Shown here piece by piece: positions 1 through 7,254 of a DNA stretch of 19,158 bases. The position numbers were made by a program, and so were the translations under genes. The first letter of the stretch is position 1. The number at the start of each line of letters is the position of its first letter. This stretch comes from an uncultured Flavobacteriales bacterium (lineage in GTDB: Bacteria > Bacteroidota > Bacteroidia > Flavobacteriales_D > Sanyastnellaceae): contig CALCNZ010000377.1 in the NCBI GenBank assembly GCA_937897625.1, positions 1 through 19,158 on the forward strand, in the 5' to 3' direction. The notes below the pieces were generated by a model that saw only the letters and a list, made by a program, of their open reading frames with translations, was not told the origin of the DNA and did no database searches.

Positions 1-534
1 ACAACTACTGCTAGTGCTTGTGATTCATACACTTGGTCAGTAAACGGAACAACCTACACCACCAGCGGAACGTACACTTCAGTAACTGGATGTCACACGG
101 AAACTTTGGTCTTGACAATTACTCCAAGTACAAACCATTCAACAACAATTAGCGTTTGTGATTCATACACGTGGACTGTAAACGGAACAACCTACACCAC
201 CAGCGGAACGTACACTTCAGTAACCGGATGTCACACTGAAACTCTTGTTCTAACGATCACTCCAAGCACGAACAACACAACCACAGCATCTGCATGTGAC
301 TCTTACACATGGTCTATAAACGGAACAACCTACACCACAAGCGGAACATACACTTCAGTATCTGGATGTCATACTGAAACACTTGTGTTGACAATCACTC
401 CAAGCACGAACAACACAACCACTGCAAGTGCATGTGATTCGTATACTTGGTCAGTGAATGGAACAACTTACACCACCAGCGGAACATACACTTCAGTAAC
501 TGGATGTCACACGGAGACGCTAGTCTTGACAGTA
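1..534 (+). repeat. Four tandem 138-bp coding repeats (46 aa each)
   Basis: The same codon block recurs exactly 138 bp apart: the Thr-Trp codons begin at 31, 169, 307 and 445. The DNA is nearly identical between copies over the NGTTYTTSGTYTS stretch, with most differences at third positions and in the linker. The copies probably continue upstream of the window. Near-identity at the DNA level suggests recent duplication or gene conversion, and such arrays can change copy number. Confidence 0.93.
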
Positions 535-2139
535 AACACGAGCAGTATTTATTATGTCGATGCAGACGGCGATGGATTTGGTTCAACAACAACGGCTAAC
601 TTCTGTTCGATGCCTGCAACAGGTTATTCGTTGAACAACACGGATTGTAACGATGCGGTAGCGACAATTTATCCTGGTGCTCTTGAATTGTGTAACAATG
701 CAGATGATAACTGTAACGGAGTTGTTGATGAAGGATGTCCTTCTACAATTCCTGGTGAAGAGCCTTTCAATGCCTTGTTAGCGCCTTCAACATATTACTC
801 GTATTGCAATAGTTTCTATGGAACTCTAGCTGGTGCTTTCCCTTCCGATCATGCCCAATCTTCTTGCGAGACAGGAGAGGACGTTTGGTACAGCTTTAAA
901 GCAGAAACCTCCGGTATTACAATTTTTATTGGTTCTTATGCAAACGATATTGTCATTGAATTGCAAGATTTAAATGGGAATGTAATTGATATTGAAAATT
1001 CTGTGAATGGCCCGGGAACGGAGGTGCTTTCAACGAATGCGTTAACGCCCGGTACCGATTATATTTTTGGTGTTCGAAACAAGAACAGTAACTTAAATCC
1101 GGGTGGAGCCTTTTCTGCATGCGTTCGTCATTTGAGAAGAGGTGGTTCAGACAGCGGAACCAGCGATACTTGGCCGGGAACATTGAGCACATGTGCTTTA
1201 TTCAAAGCAATTTATTGCGGTGGAACAGGAGTTCAATACCGCTATACTTGGACGGGTATTTCAGGAATAGCTACTGGACAGGTTTTTACAAAAACACAAA
1301 CGAGTGATTATTTGAATGTAACAGCTGTTACTCCCACGCTTCCAGCGGGATGTACTTACAATGTTTTAGTAACGGCAATTTATTCCATTCCGAATGGAAC
1401 AGGAGCCATTGAAGTATTTGAACTTCCGGCCTATACTCCAACGTCAATTGTGATTTCTCCTGTTGCCAATGTTTCTTTGAGAACTTCCGATCAAATGTTG
1501 AACGGACCACGCTACCGCGGGAGTGTGATTGCTGCTCTTCCTTGGGTTTGCGGCATTACCAATTGGAGATGGAGATTTACGGAAGTGAATCCGCTAACCC
1601 TGCAAGCAGTTGGATTACCCATTGAACAAAACCGCGCAGCGGCTTCAAATTACATTAATTTGAATAACGTAGCTGCTTTGCAATTCGGAAAGACCTATGC
1701 TGTGCAAAGCGCTCCAATCTTCACTTACACCGGAACGAACTACCAATGGGGACCAGTGAAATACATGTCCATTATTGGAAGTGCGGGACTCATTGTAGAT
1801 CCGATGGAAGGTGCGGCGCAAGGTTCTGAGAAAGATGTTTTACAAGGTCCTTCGGAAGGTGCTTTGCAAGATGTTGCACAAGAATTTGAGCTGAGTGCTT
1901 TTCCAAATCCGTCGAATGGAAGAGATTTGAATTTGACTATTTCTGGAATTGAATCGGACAATGTTCAGGTGAAGATTTACGATTCAATGGGACGTAAAAT
2001 TCAAAGCGAACGTTATGTGGTTGACGGAACACTTCAAACAGAATTGAACTTCCAACAAGAGTTATCAGACGGACTTTATCTTATTGAAGTATCATCGGGA
2101 ACTACGAAGAAATCTGTTCGCATTCTTATCGCGAAGTAA
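1..2139 (+). CDS. T9SS-exported surface repeat protein, 3' part (5' end outside window)
   Basis: The frame is open from base 1 to the TAA at 2137-2139 (712 residues visible), so the true start lies upstream. In order it shows: four 46-residue tandem repeats (residues 1 to about 178), each with the core CDSYTW...NGTTYTTSGTYTS and two cysteines; a MopE-like metal-binding motif (residues 184-246) that runs from YYVDADGDGFG through a DCND segment to CNNADDNCNGVVDEGC; a jelly-roll-like region (about 250-380, with DVWYSF) resembling those in secreted Bacteroidota proteins; a long unassigned region; an EGA/LQ-rich linker (about 600-628); and a C-terminal type A sorting domain (629-712) with FPNPSNG and the end SVRILIAK. 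By family knowledge the sorting domain directs export through the type IX secretion system and anchoring at the outer surface. An adhesin or matrix role is inference only. No enzyme motif is visible. Confidence 0.88.
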   Translation, partial: TTTASACDSYTWSVNGTTYTTSGTYTSVTGCHTETLVLTITPSTNHSTTISVCDSYTWTVNGTTYTTSGTYTSVTGCHTETLVLTITPSTNNTTTASACDSYTWSINGTTYTTSGTYTSVSGCHTETLVLTITPSTNNTTTASACDSYTWSVNGTTYTTSGTYTSVTGCHTETLVLTVNTSSIYYVDADGDGFGSTTTANFCSMPATGYSLNNTDCNDAVATIYPGALELCNNADDNCNGVVDEGCPSTIPGEEPFNALLAPSTYYSYCNSFYGTLAGAFPSDHAQSSCETGEDVWYSFKAETSGITIFIGSYANDIVIELQDLNGNVIDIENSVNGPGTEVLSTNALTPGTDYIFGVRNKNSNLNPGGAFSACVRHLRRGGSDSGTSDTWPGTLSTCALFKAIYCGGTGVQYRYTWTGISGIATGQVFTKTQTSDYLNVTAVTPTLPAGCTYNVLVTAIYSIPNGTGAIEVFELPAYTPTSIVISPVANVSLRTSDQMLNGPRYRGSVIAALPWVCGITNWRWRFTEVNPLTLQAVGLPIEQNRAAASNYINLNNVAALQFGKTYAVQSAPIFTYTGTNYQWGPVKYMSIIGSAGLIVDPMEGAAQGSEKDVLQGPSEGALQDVAQEFELSAFPNPSNGRDLNLTISGIESDNVQVKIYDSMGRKIQSERYVVDGTLQTELNFQQELSDGLYLIEVSSGTTKKSVRILIAK

Positions 2140-2163
2140 TCACCTTCGGTTTCATCGCGCAGC

Positions 2164-2311
2164 GTCATCCACGAAGTGGTCATCACGAAGTGTCATCCGG
2201 AACGGTCATCACGAAGTGGTCATCACGAAGTGTCATCCGGAACGGTCATCCGGAACGGTCATCCGGAACGGTCATCCACGAAGTGGTCATCACGAAGTGT
2301 CATCCTGAACG
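2164..2311. repeat. Short intergenic tandem array of GTCATC-headed units
   Basis: Eleven head-to-tail units of 13-15 bp, each starting GTCATC, fill 148 bp. There are three types: A, GTCATCCACGAAGTG; B, GTCATCACGAAGT(G); and C, GTCATCCGGAACG. Read 5' to 3' the order is A B C B B C C C A B C', where C' (2299-2311) has CCTGAAC instead of CCGGAAC. The A-B-C block at 2164-2204 recurs at 2271-2311. Types A and B contain a small inverted repeat (CAC-GAA-GTG) and type C contains the palindrome TCCGGA. A twelfth GTCATC starts the hairpin at 2312. The array resembles the GTCATCCTGAGCG-type interspersed repeats seen in Bacteroidota genomes. It is noncoding as far as can be seen. Confidence 0.9.
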
Positions 2312-2338
2312 GTCATCACACCGAGTTGTGTAAATGAC
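2312..2338. other. Imperfect hairpin at the end of the GTCATC array
   Basis: GTCAT (2312-2316) pairs with ATGAC (2334-2338), and ACAC (2318-2321) pairs with GTGT (2328-2331), leaving a six-base loop and a small internal bulge. An 11-bp direct repeat, TAAATGACATT, lies at 2331-2341 and 2342-2352 and overlaps the right arm. There is no T-run, so it is not a classical intrinsic terminator, but it could end or stabilise the upstream transcript. Confidence 0.45.
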
Positions 2339-2363
2339 ATTTAAATGACATTCGAAGTCATGA

Positions 2364-2382
2364 GTTGCGCGAACTTCGCAAC
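2364..2382 (+). promoter_or_regulatory. Hairpin immediately before the hemA start
   Basis: GTTGCG (2364-2369) and CGCAAC (2377-2382) form a perfect 6-bp stem with a seven-base loop, ending 2 nt before the GTG start of hemA. In a transcript this would cover the ribosome landing site, so it might limit translation. The role is inferred from position only, and no known riboswitch class is recognised. Confidence 0.3.
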
Positions 2383-2384
2383 CT

Positions 2385-3617
2385 GTGAATAATCTCCGTG
2401 CAATATCTTTGAACCACCACCATTTCCCTTTGGAAACCATTGGTTCATTTGCCATTCCGCAAGAGGAATTGAAAGCACGACTCGAAGCAGCCAAAGAGGA
2501 GTTCCAAATGAGTGAACTCATGTATTTGGGAACGTGCAATCGCGTAGAGATGGTCTTCAATGTTTCTGAATTTGTGTGCTCTGATTTCACACAGCAACTG
2601 TTGTCGTTCATGTTTCCTTCGCACGATAAAAGCTTCATCAAAGGAGTTTCGCAAAAGGCTCAGCGCTTCAACGGAGATGAAACTGCTGATCATATTTTTA
2701 GAGTGGCTGCTAGTTTAGATTCTTTAATCATAGGTGAGCGAGAAATTATTACCCAGCTCCGAAATGCTTACGAAGAGTGCGAGAAGATGATGCTTACCGG
2801 AGATTCATTGCGCCTGTTGAATCAGCATGCCATTCGAATTGCGAAGGATGTATATACGCACACCAATCTTTCGAAAAAACCTGTGTCAATTGTTTCCATC
2901 GCATGGAAATTATTTCATGAAAAGCATCCCGATTTAAATACGAAAATTGTTTTAGTTGGTGCCGGACAAATAATAACCAATTTCGCTAAGTTTCTTGCTG
3001 AAAATGGATATTCGAAAGTCAATGTCTACAATAGAACCCCAGAAAACGCGAAGGGTATTGCGAAGTCCTTCCAAACGGAAGCTCTGTCATTGACGGAATT
3101 GATAAACGACCAATCAGATTTCGATGCGTTGGTGGTTTGCACAGGTTCAACAGAAGTGGTAGTGAACAAGGAATTGTACAGACAATTGTGCCACTCGAAA
3201 AAGCACAGAACAATTATTGATTTGGCATTACCAGCGAATGTCGATTTTGAAATTTCGCAAGAAGAGGACGTTAATTTCATTGATATGCTTGCTGTTCAGC
3301 GAGAAGTTCAAAAGAACATTTCATACCGTGAAGAAGCATTGACCGATTGCATTGCAATTATTGAGCGAGGTAAAAATGAATTCAAAAAACTCGTTCAAGA
3401 GCGTTCCATAACACGAGCAATGAGCGAGATCCCGAATGTTATCAAAGAGATTCGCCAGACTGCTGTCGAAAGCGTCTTTTCGAAAGAGCTTGCCGGGCTG
3501 TCTGAACACGACCGTGAATTGGTAGACAAGATTATTGGTTACATGGAAAAGAAATATATATCAGTTCCCATGAAGCTAGCGAAATCAGTACTTTTGGACG
3601 AAGTACAAAAACATTAA
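2385..3617 (+). CDS. hemA: Glutamyl-tRNA reductase
   Basis: Reduces glutamyl-tRNA(Glu) with NADPH to glutamate-1-semialdehyde, the first committed step of tetrapyrrole synthesis by the C5 route, in the cytosol. The protein is 410 aa. The N-terminal strand AISLNHHHFPLE is followed by TCNRVE with the catalytic cysteine at residue 51. The segment SLIIGEREIITQLRNAYEE matches the family's substrate-binding region, VLVGAGQI begins the NADPH-binding Rossmann fold, and the C-terminal helices form the dimerisation domain. The start is GTG: no in-frame ATG lies nearby upstream, and the next in-frame ATG (2508) would remove the conserved first strand. It is the first gene of hemA-hemC-hemD, 5 nt before hemC. 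It follows a repeat-filled spacer, and a hairpin abuts the start codon. Confidence 0.95.
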   Translation: MNNLRAISLNHHHFPLETIGSFAIPQEELKARLEAAKEEFQMSELMYLGTCNRVEMVFNVSEFVCSDFTQQLLSFMFPSHDKSFIKGVSQKAQRFNGDETADHIFRVAASLDSLIIGEREIITQLRNAYEECEKMMLTGDSLRLLNQHAIRIAKDVYTHTNLSKKPVSIVSIAWKLFHEKHPDLNTKIVLVGAGQIITNFAKFLAENGYSKVNVYNRTPENAKGIAKSFQTEALSLTELINDQSDFDALVVCTGSTEVVVNKELYRQLCHSKKHRTIIDLALPANVDFEISQEEDVNFIDMLAVQREVQKNISYREEALTDCIAIIERGKNEFKKLVQERSITRAMSEIPNVIKEIRQTAVESVFSKELAGLSEHDRELVDKIIGYMEKKYISVPMKLAKSVLLDEVQKH

Positions 3618-3622
3618 ATCCC

Positions 3623-4519
3623 TTGGATAGAACAATAGTCATTGGAACGCGTGGAAGCGATCTCGCGCTTTGGCAAGCGAATTACACCAAAGATGCTTTG
3701 GAGAATTTGGGTTTCAAAGTTGAATTGAAAATTATTAAAACACGCGGAGATCAAATTCAACATTTGAGCTTTGACAAGATGGAAGGAAAGGGTTTCTTCA
3801 CCAAAGAAATTGAAGATGCCTTGCTTTCGAAAAGTGTTGATTTAGCCGTTCATTCACATAAAGATTTAGAGACAACACCTCCAGCAGGACTTGTTATAGC
3901 AAGTGTTCCAGTTCGTGCTAATGTTGAGGACATTTTGTTAATTAACAAAGAGTCAGTTGCAACCGAACGAACATTCGGTTTGAAAGAAAATGCAACAGTA
4001 GGAACCTCTTCCGTAAGAAGAAAAGTTCAACTCGCGTTTCACTGTCCAAATACCGAAGTGAAAGATTTGCGCGGAAATGTTCCAACACGCATTCAAAAAT
4101 TAAGAGAGAAGCAATACGATGCAATTCTTCTTGCTCGCGCGGGAGTGGAGCGTTTGCAAATAGATCTTTCTGAGTTTCATGTTGAAATTTTACCGTCGCA
4201 ACAATTCGTGCCTGCTCCCGCGCAAGGTGCATTGGCGCTGCAATGTCGCGAAGGTGATCAAGAAATTCTTTCTATTTTGAATCACTTGAATCACGAGTCA
4301 ACTGTTGAATGTGTATTCATTGAAAGAGAGATTCTTCGTAGAATGAATGGCGGTTGTCAATTGCCGTTAGGCGCTCATGCCGTAAAAGATGGAGACACTT
4401 ATGTTTGTCATGTGGCTTTCGCCAAAACCGTGAACGACGAAGTATCCTACTTCAGCATGCGAAACGAAGATCCTCAGCAAATCATTGATCATTTACTGGG
4501 TCTTATTCAGTCGGCATGA
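3623..4519 (+). CDS. hemC: Hydroxymethylbilane synthase (porphobilinogen deaminase)
   Basis: Joins four porphobilinogen molecules into hydroxymethylbilane. The protein is 298 aa, normal for the family. The N-terminus DRTIVIGTRGSDLALWQA is the conserved opening. HSHKDLETTPPAGL carries the catalytic Asp region (most bacteria have HSxKDLPT). VGTSSVRR and DLRGNVPTR bind substrate. ERxILRRMNGGCQLPLG holds the cysteine (residue 245) that binds the dipyrromethane cofactor. The start is TTG at 3623, 5 nt after the hemA stop; no ATG exists in frame nearby and the conserved domain begins at once, so the rare start is well supported. The stop overlaps the hemD start by ATGA, suggesting translational coupling. 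Confidence 0.95.
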   Translation: MDRTIVIGTRGSDLALWQANYTKDALENLGFKVELKIIKTRGDQIQHLSFDKMEGKGFFTKEIEDALLSKSVDLAVHSHKDLETTPPAGLVIASVPVRANVEDILLINKESVATERTFGLKENATVGTSSVRRKVQLAFHCPNTEVKDLRGNVPTRIQKLREKQYDAILLARAGVERLQIDLSEFHVEILPSQQFVPAPAQGALALQCREGDQEILSILNHLNHESTVECVFIEREILRRMNGGCQLPLGAHAVKDGDTYVCHVAFAKTVNDEVSYFSMRNEDPQQIIDHLLGLIQSA

Positions 4520-5160
4520 TAGATGTTTTTATAAGTCGAAGTGAATCTGATGCGCATGAACTTGTGACGTCTTTGAAGAACTCGAATTACACTTCAAATT
4601 GTCAATCTTTGATCAACGTTGAATTTCTTCCCTTCCACATAAAAAAAGAATTCGATTGGGTGTTTTTTTCTTCGTCGAACGGAGCTCGTTCATTTTTTCA
4701 AGAAGCAAAAAATGTGAATGCGAAGTTTGCGGCTATTGGCCCAGCTACGGCTTCAGCCGTGCCTTTCGAATGCGATTTTGTGGGCGAAGGAACAAGCACT
4801 GAGGAAATTGCACGAATGTTTTTCCACTTGGTAGGAAAGGAGCGGGTGCTCTTTCCTTCCGCTTTAGACAGTCTCAATTCAACAGCGAATCTCTTCGATG
4901 AAGAGCAAATTGAAATTATTTCCACCTACAAAAAAGAACGCTTAGAACTACTACTACCTGAAGCGCAGTTGTACTTGTTTTCTTCGCCATCAAACGTGTA
5001 TGCGGCGCAGGTGAAAAATGATTTGGTTGGAATGAATTGTGTGGCCTATGGAACGGCTACAGCGAATGCTTTGAAGGCCGCTGGTGTTCGAAACATTCAT
5101 AAAGTTTCATCTTGGAATCAAGAAGAAATCGCGAACGACTTGAAGTCGTTATTGTCTTAA
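4516..5160 (+). CDS. hemD: Uroporphyrinogen-III synthase
   Basis: Closes hydroxymethylbilane with inversion of ring D to give uroporphyrinogen III. The protein is 214 aa, slightly short for this poorly conserved family. Visible hallmarks are FISR near the N-terminus, DWVFFSSSNGARSFF, FAAIGPATASA and, in the second half, LYLFSSPSNVYAA followed by VAYGTATANALKAAG. Position after hemC with a 4-nt ATGA overlap supports the call. The gene that often follows in related genomes, hemE, is absent; the operon instead ends tail-to-tail with uppP, sharing TTAA at 5157-5160. Confidence 0.88.
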   Translation: MIDVFISRSESDAHELVTSLKNSNYTSNCQSLINVEFLPFHIKKEFDWVFFSSSNGARSFFQEAKNVNAKFAAIGPATASAVPFECDFVGEGTSTEEIARMFFHLVGKERVLFPSALDSLNSTANLFDEEQIEIISTYKKERLELLLPEAQLYLFSSPSNVYAAQVKNDLVGMNCVAYGTATANALKAAGVRNIHKVSSWNQEEIANDLKSLLS

Positions 5161-5176
5161 AGTGTTAAAGAAACAC
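5134..5176. terminator. Possible bidirectional terminator hairpins at the hemD/uppP junction
   Basis: Two hairpins flank the shared stop codons. AACGACTT (5134-5141) and AAGTCGTT (5143-5150) form a perfect inverted repeat around a single G, folding as a 6-bp stem with a five-base loop, inside the last hemD codons. GTGTT (5162-5166) and AACAC (5172-5176) lie inside the last uppP codons. Neither is followed by a long T-run. A termination role is inferred from the absence of any intergenic space. Confidence 0.35.
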
Positions 5177-5942
5177 CTCCGAAATAGAGCGCAATAATTA
5201 TTGCACCAAGAACAATTCGATAGTAACCAAATGGCTTCAATCCATATTTGGTCAACAATGCAACGAAAGTTTTAATGGCAATAAGTCCCACGATAAACGC
5301 AACGGCATTTCCAATTGCAAGTAGTTTAATGTTTTCAGAATTGAAAAAATTAGGCACTTCTTCGTACGCATCTTTCAACTTGAAAACTGTAGCACCAAGC
5401 ATAGTTGGAACCGCCAAGAAAAAAGAAAATTCCGCAGCTGCTTTTTTGTTCAGCCCTTGCGTTAATCCGCCAATGACAGTGGCTGCAGAGCGAGACACAC
5501 CAGGAACCATGGCAATGCATTGGAATAGTCCAATCACGAACGCACTCTTGTAACTGGGTTCACGCAAAGAACGCTCGCGAATAAGTTTTTCAATGAAGAG
5601 AAAAATAATTCCACCGATGAGCAATGCAATTCCAACGTTTAAAACATTTTCTAAAAGCGCATCGATTTTATCTGAAAAAAGAAATCCGAAAACTGCTGCA
5701 GGAATAAAGGCAACAACGAGTTTGAAATAGAATTCAAACGATTGAAAGAATCGCTTCCAGTATAAAACAACCACACTCAGAATGGCTCCGAGTTGTATGC
5801 AAACGATAAAAGCTTTGGTGAAATCTGAAGACGGAACATTCATGATTTTCTGAACGATCATCATATGTCCGGTGCTCGAAATAGGAAGGAATTCGGTTAA
5901 CCCTTCAACAATAGCGAGTAGTATGGTTTGAAGAATGCTCAA
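5157..5942 (-). CDS. uppP: Undecaprenyl-diphosphate phosphatase (BacA/UppP)
   Basis: Removes a phosphate from undecaprenyl diphosphate so that the lipid carrier for peptidoglycan and other polymers can be reused; overproduction gives bacitracin resistance in other bacteria. The 261-aa protein has many hydrophobic membrane segments. The signature EGLTEFLPISSTGH (residues 13-26) contains the catalytic Glu and His, and PGVSRSAATV is the second conserved loop. The start is TTG at 5942-5940, overlapping the stop of the upstream DUF3098 gene as TTGA; no suitable ATG exists before the signature motif. It is the second gene of a two-gene minus-strand operon. Confidence 0.95.
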   Translation of the reverse strand: MSILQTILLAIVEGLTEFLPISSTGHMMIVQKIMNVPSSDFTKAFIVCIQLGAILSVVVLYWKRFFQSFEFYFKLVVAFIPAAVFGFLFSDKIDALLENVLNVGIALLIGGIIFLFIEKLIRERSLREPSYKSAFVIGLFQCIAMVPGVSRSAATVIGGLTQGLNKKAAAEFSFFLAVPTMLGATVFKLKDAYEEVPNFFNSENIKLLAIGNAVAFIVGLIAIKTFVALLTKYGLKPFGYYRIVLGAIIIALYFGGVSLTL

Positions 5943-6196
5943 TGCTTCTCGATCTCTGAAGATTGGTTTTTCTTCCCGCGATACATAATTCCAACCCCAA
6001 TAGTAAGGTATCCGAGAAGGACAACCATTGGCGCAACGGTAATGCGACGTGCACTAAAAAGTTCTTCCGCGTTGAACGTGTTTGGGTCGGCAGAACCACC
6101 ACCACTCATAAGAATATATCCTAAAAGCACAACAACCAATCCGCCAAGGATGATGTAGGCATTGATTTTCGTAAACGGAAACGATAACTTGTTCAT
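5939..6196 (-). CDS. DUF3098 family small membrane protein
   Basis: An 85-aa protein with two hydrophobic segments (INAYIILGGLVVVLLGYILM and APMVVLLGYLTIGVGIMY) joined by the DUF3098 family signature GGGSADPNTFNAEELFSARRIT. Function is unknown. In Bacteroidota the family is commonly found between ftsX and uppP; here uppP follows with a 4-nt overlap, but a divergent hydrolase gene stands where ftsX might be expected. I chose the ATG at 6196. An upstream ATG at 6226 would add ten residues but lies between the -33 and -7 elements of the predicted promoter. Confidence 0.88.
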   Translation of the reverse strand: MNKLSFPFTKINAYIILGGLVVVLLGYILMSGGGSADPNTFNAEELFSARRITVAPMVVLLGYLTIGVGIMYRGKKNQSSEIEKH

Positions 6197-6212
6197 AGCA
6201 AAATTTGTGAAA

Positions 6213-6243
6213 CGAAAGTAATTCATTCGTCGGGCTTATCAAA
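6213..6243 (-). promoter_or_regulatory. Bacteroidota-type promoter for DUF3098-uppP
   Basis: On the minus strand TTTG (complement of 6240-6243) is followed after exactly 19 nt by TACTTTCG (complement of 6213-6220), close to the -33 TTTG / -7 TAnnTTTG consensus with one mismatch. It lies about 16 nt before the ATG at 6196. Confidence 0.6.
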
Positions 6244-6273
6244 ACAAATTCAGAATTGAGTAGTTTTGACTTT

Positions 6274-7230
6274 ATGAAAAAAACGGTGATTTTCGTTCTG
6301 TTAGCGAGCATATTTTCTTCTTGTAACCTTTATCAGAACTATGCTCTCAAGCAGATGAAGCAACTTACTAGTGCAGGAATGACTCAGTACGTAGAGGTAT
6401 TCCCAAACAAGAATAAGAAGTCTGTTTCGGTAACGAATACAATTGATCCTAAGAAAAAAAATCTTTTGCTTATTCATGGTTATCAGGGAAGTTCTTATGC
6501 GCAATGGAGTGCAAACGTGGAAGAGTTGTCGAAGCATTTCAATATTATTGCTCCTGATTTAAATTATCACGGTAGCACTTATTTCCAGTCTGATTATAGT
6601 GTTGAAATGCAAGTGGATTTGGTGCTTGATCTAGTTCAATATTGTTCGAAATCATCTGGAAATCATGAATTGGCCAACCAAAAGTTCGTTGTCATTGGCA
6701 GTTCATACGGTGGATTGGTAGGGGCACGATTCGCCGAAAAATATCCCGAAAGTGTGAGTGCATATGTATGTTTAGATGGATTAAGCGGATGCTTTAACAA
6801 ATCGTTCACTGATAGTGTAGCGCAATCGCATGGTTTCCCAAATGCCATTGCATTGTTGAACCCTACAACAGGGAGACAATTGCGGAAGCTAGCCTCTCTG
6901 GAGAAACCTGTGTTTGTCCCTAATTTCATTTTGAAGCAAGTTGCGAAAGAACATTTTGGCGCAAATAGAAATGAGAAAATTGAACTCTTGGAATATTTGA
7001 ATAATCACGAAGCGGAATTGAACAATCACAACTTTCAATGGAAGTGCCCGATGTATTTGGTGTGGGGCGAAAACGATAAAATAATTCCATTATCTACCGC
7101 CAAATGCTTGAAGCAGAAGTATCAGATTCCTGAGGATCGCGTGTTTGTGTATCCTAAAACGGGTCACATCCTAAATATGCAAAACCCAAAAGCCTTCAAC
7201 AAATGGGTCATAGAGACCTTTTCAAATTAG
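6274..7230 (+). CDS. Alpha/beta-hydrolase fold protein, probable lipoprotein
   Basis: A 318-aa protein starting at ATG 6274, where a hydrophobic export signal begins (MKKTVIFVLLASIFSSC). The FSSC before residue 17 is an imperfect lipobox, so lipidation is likely but not certain. The fold is shown by LLLIHGYQGSS (oxyanion loop), the nucleophile elbow GSSYGG with Ser near residue 144, VWGENDKIIP for the acidic residue, and TGHILNMQ for the catalytic His. The triad appears complete, so an esterase, lipase or peptidase-like activity in the periplasm or outer membrane is plausible; the substrate cannot be read from the sequence. It is divergent from DUF3098-uppP and 24 nt ahead of aspS. A TTG at 6256 is a less likely start. 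Confidence 0.8.
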   Translation: MKKTVIFVLLASIFSSCNLYQNYALKQMKQLTSAGMTQYVEVFPNKNKKSVSVTNTIDPKKKNLLLIHGYQGSSYAQWSANVEELSKHFNIIAPDLNYHGSTYFQSDYSVEMQVDLVLDLVQYCSKSSGNHELANQKFVVIGSSYGGLVGARFAEKYPESVSAYVCLDGLSGCFNKSFTDSVAQSHGFPNAIALLNPTTGRQLRKLASLEKPVFVPNFILKQVAKEHFGANRNEKIELLEYLNNHEAELNNHNFQWKCPMYLVWGENDKIIPLSTAKCLKQKYQIPEDRVFVYPKTGHILNMQNPKAFNKWVIETFSN

Positions 7231-7239
7231 TATCTTCGC
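7231..7239 (+). promoter_or_regulatory. Possible -7 element for aspS
   Basis: TATCTTCGC directly after the hydrolase stop resembles the Bacteroidota -7 element (TAnnTTTGC) with one mismatch and lies 15 nt before the aspS ATG. No convincing -33 TTTG is seen at 19-21 nt upstream, so this is tentative. Confidence 0.35.
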
Positions 7240-7254
7240 AAAAAATTATTCAGT

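Noticed and set aside
2132..2148. CGAAG/CTTCG hairpin around the stop codon of the T9SS gene as terminator
   Set aside because: A five-base-pair stem with a seven-base loop and no T-run is too weak to call.
2084..2308. 74-codon plus-strand open frame across the GTCATC array (with CHPERSS-like peptide)
   Set aside because: It is a frame read through tandem repeats and the end of the T9SS gene in the wrong frame. Such peptides are typical artefacts of GTCATC-type intergenic repeats.
2164..2311. CRISPR array
   Set aside because: Units are 13-15 bp with no unique spacers between them and no cas genes are present, so this is a simple tandem repeat.
2404..2411. TATCTTTG, a perfect -7 promoter match just after the hemA GTG
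   Set aside because: It encodes the conserved AISL strand of HemA, lacks a -33 TTTG at the right distance, and would force a start that removes conserved residues.
6261..6268. TAGTTTTG as -7 element for the hydrolase gene
   Set aside because: It would leave only five bases before the ATG and has no -33 element 19 nt upstream.
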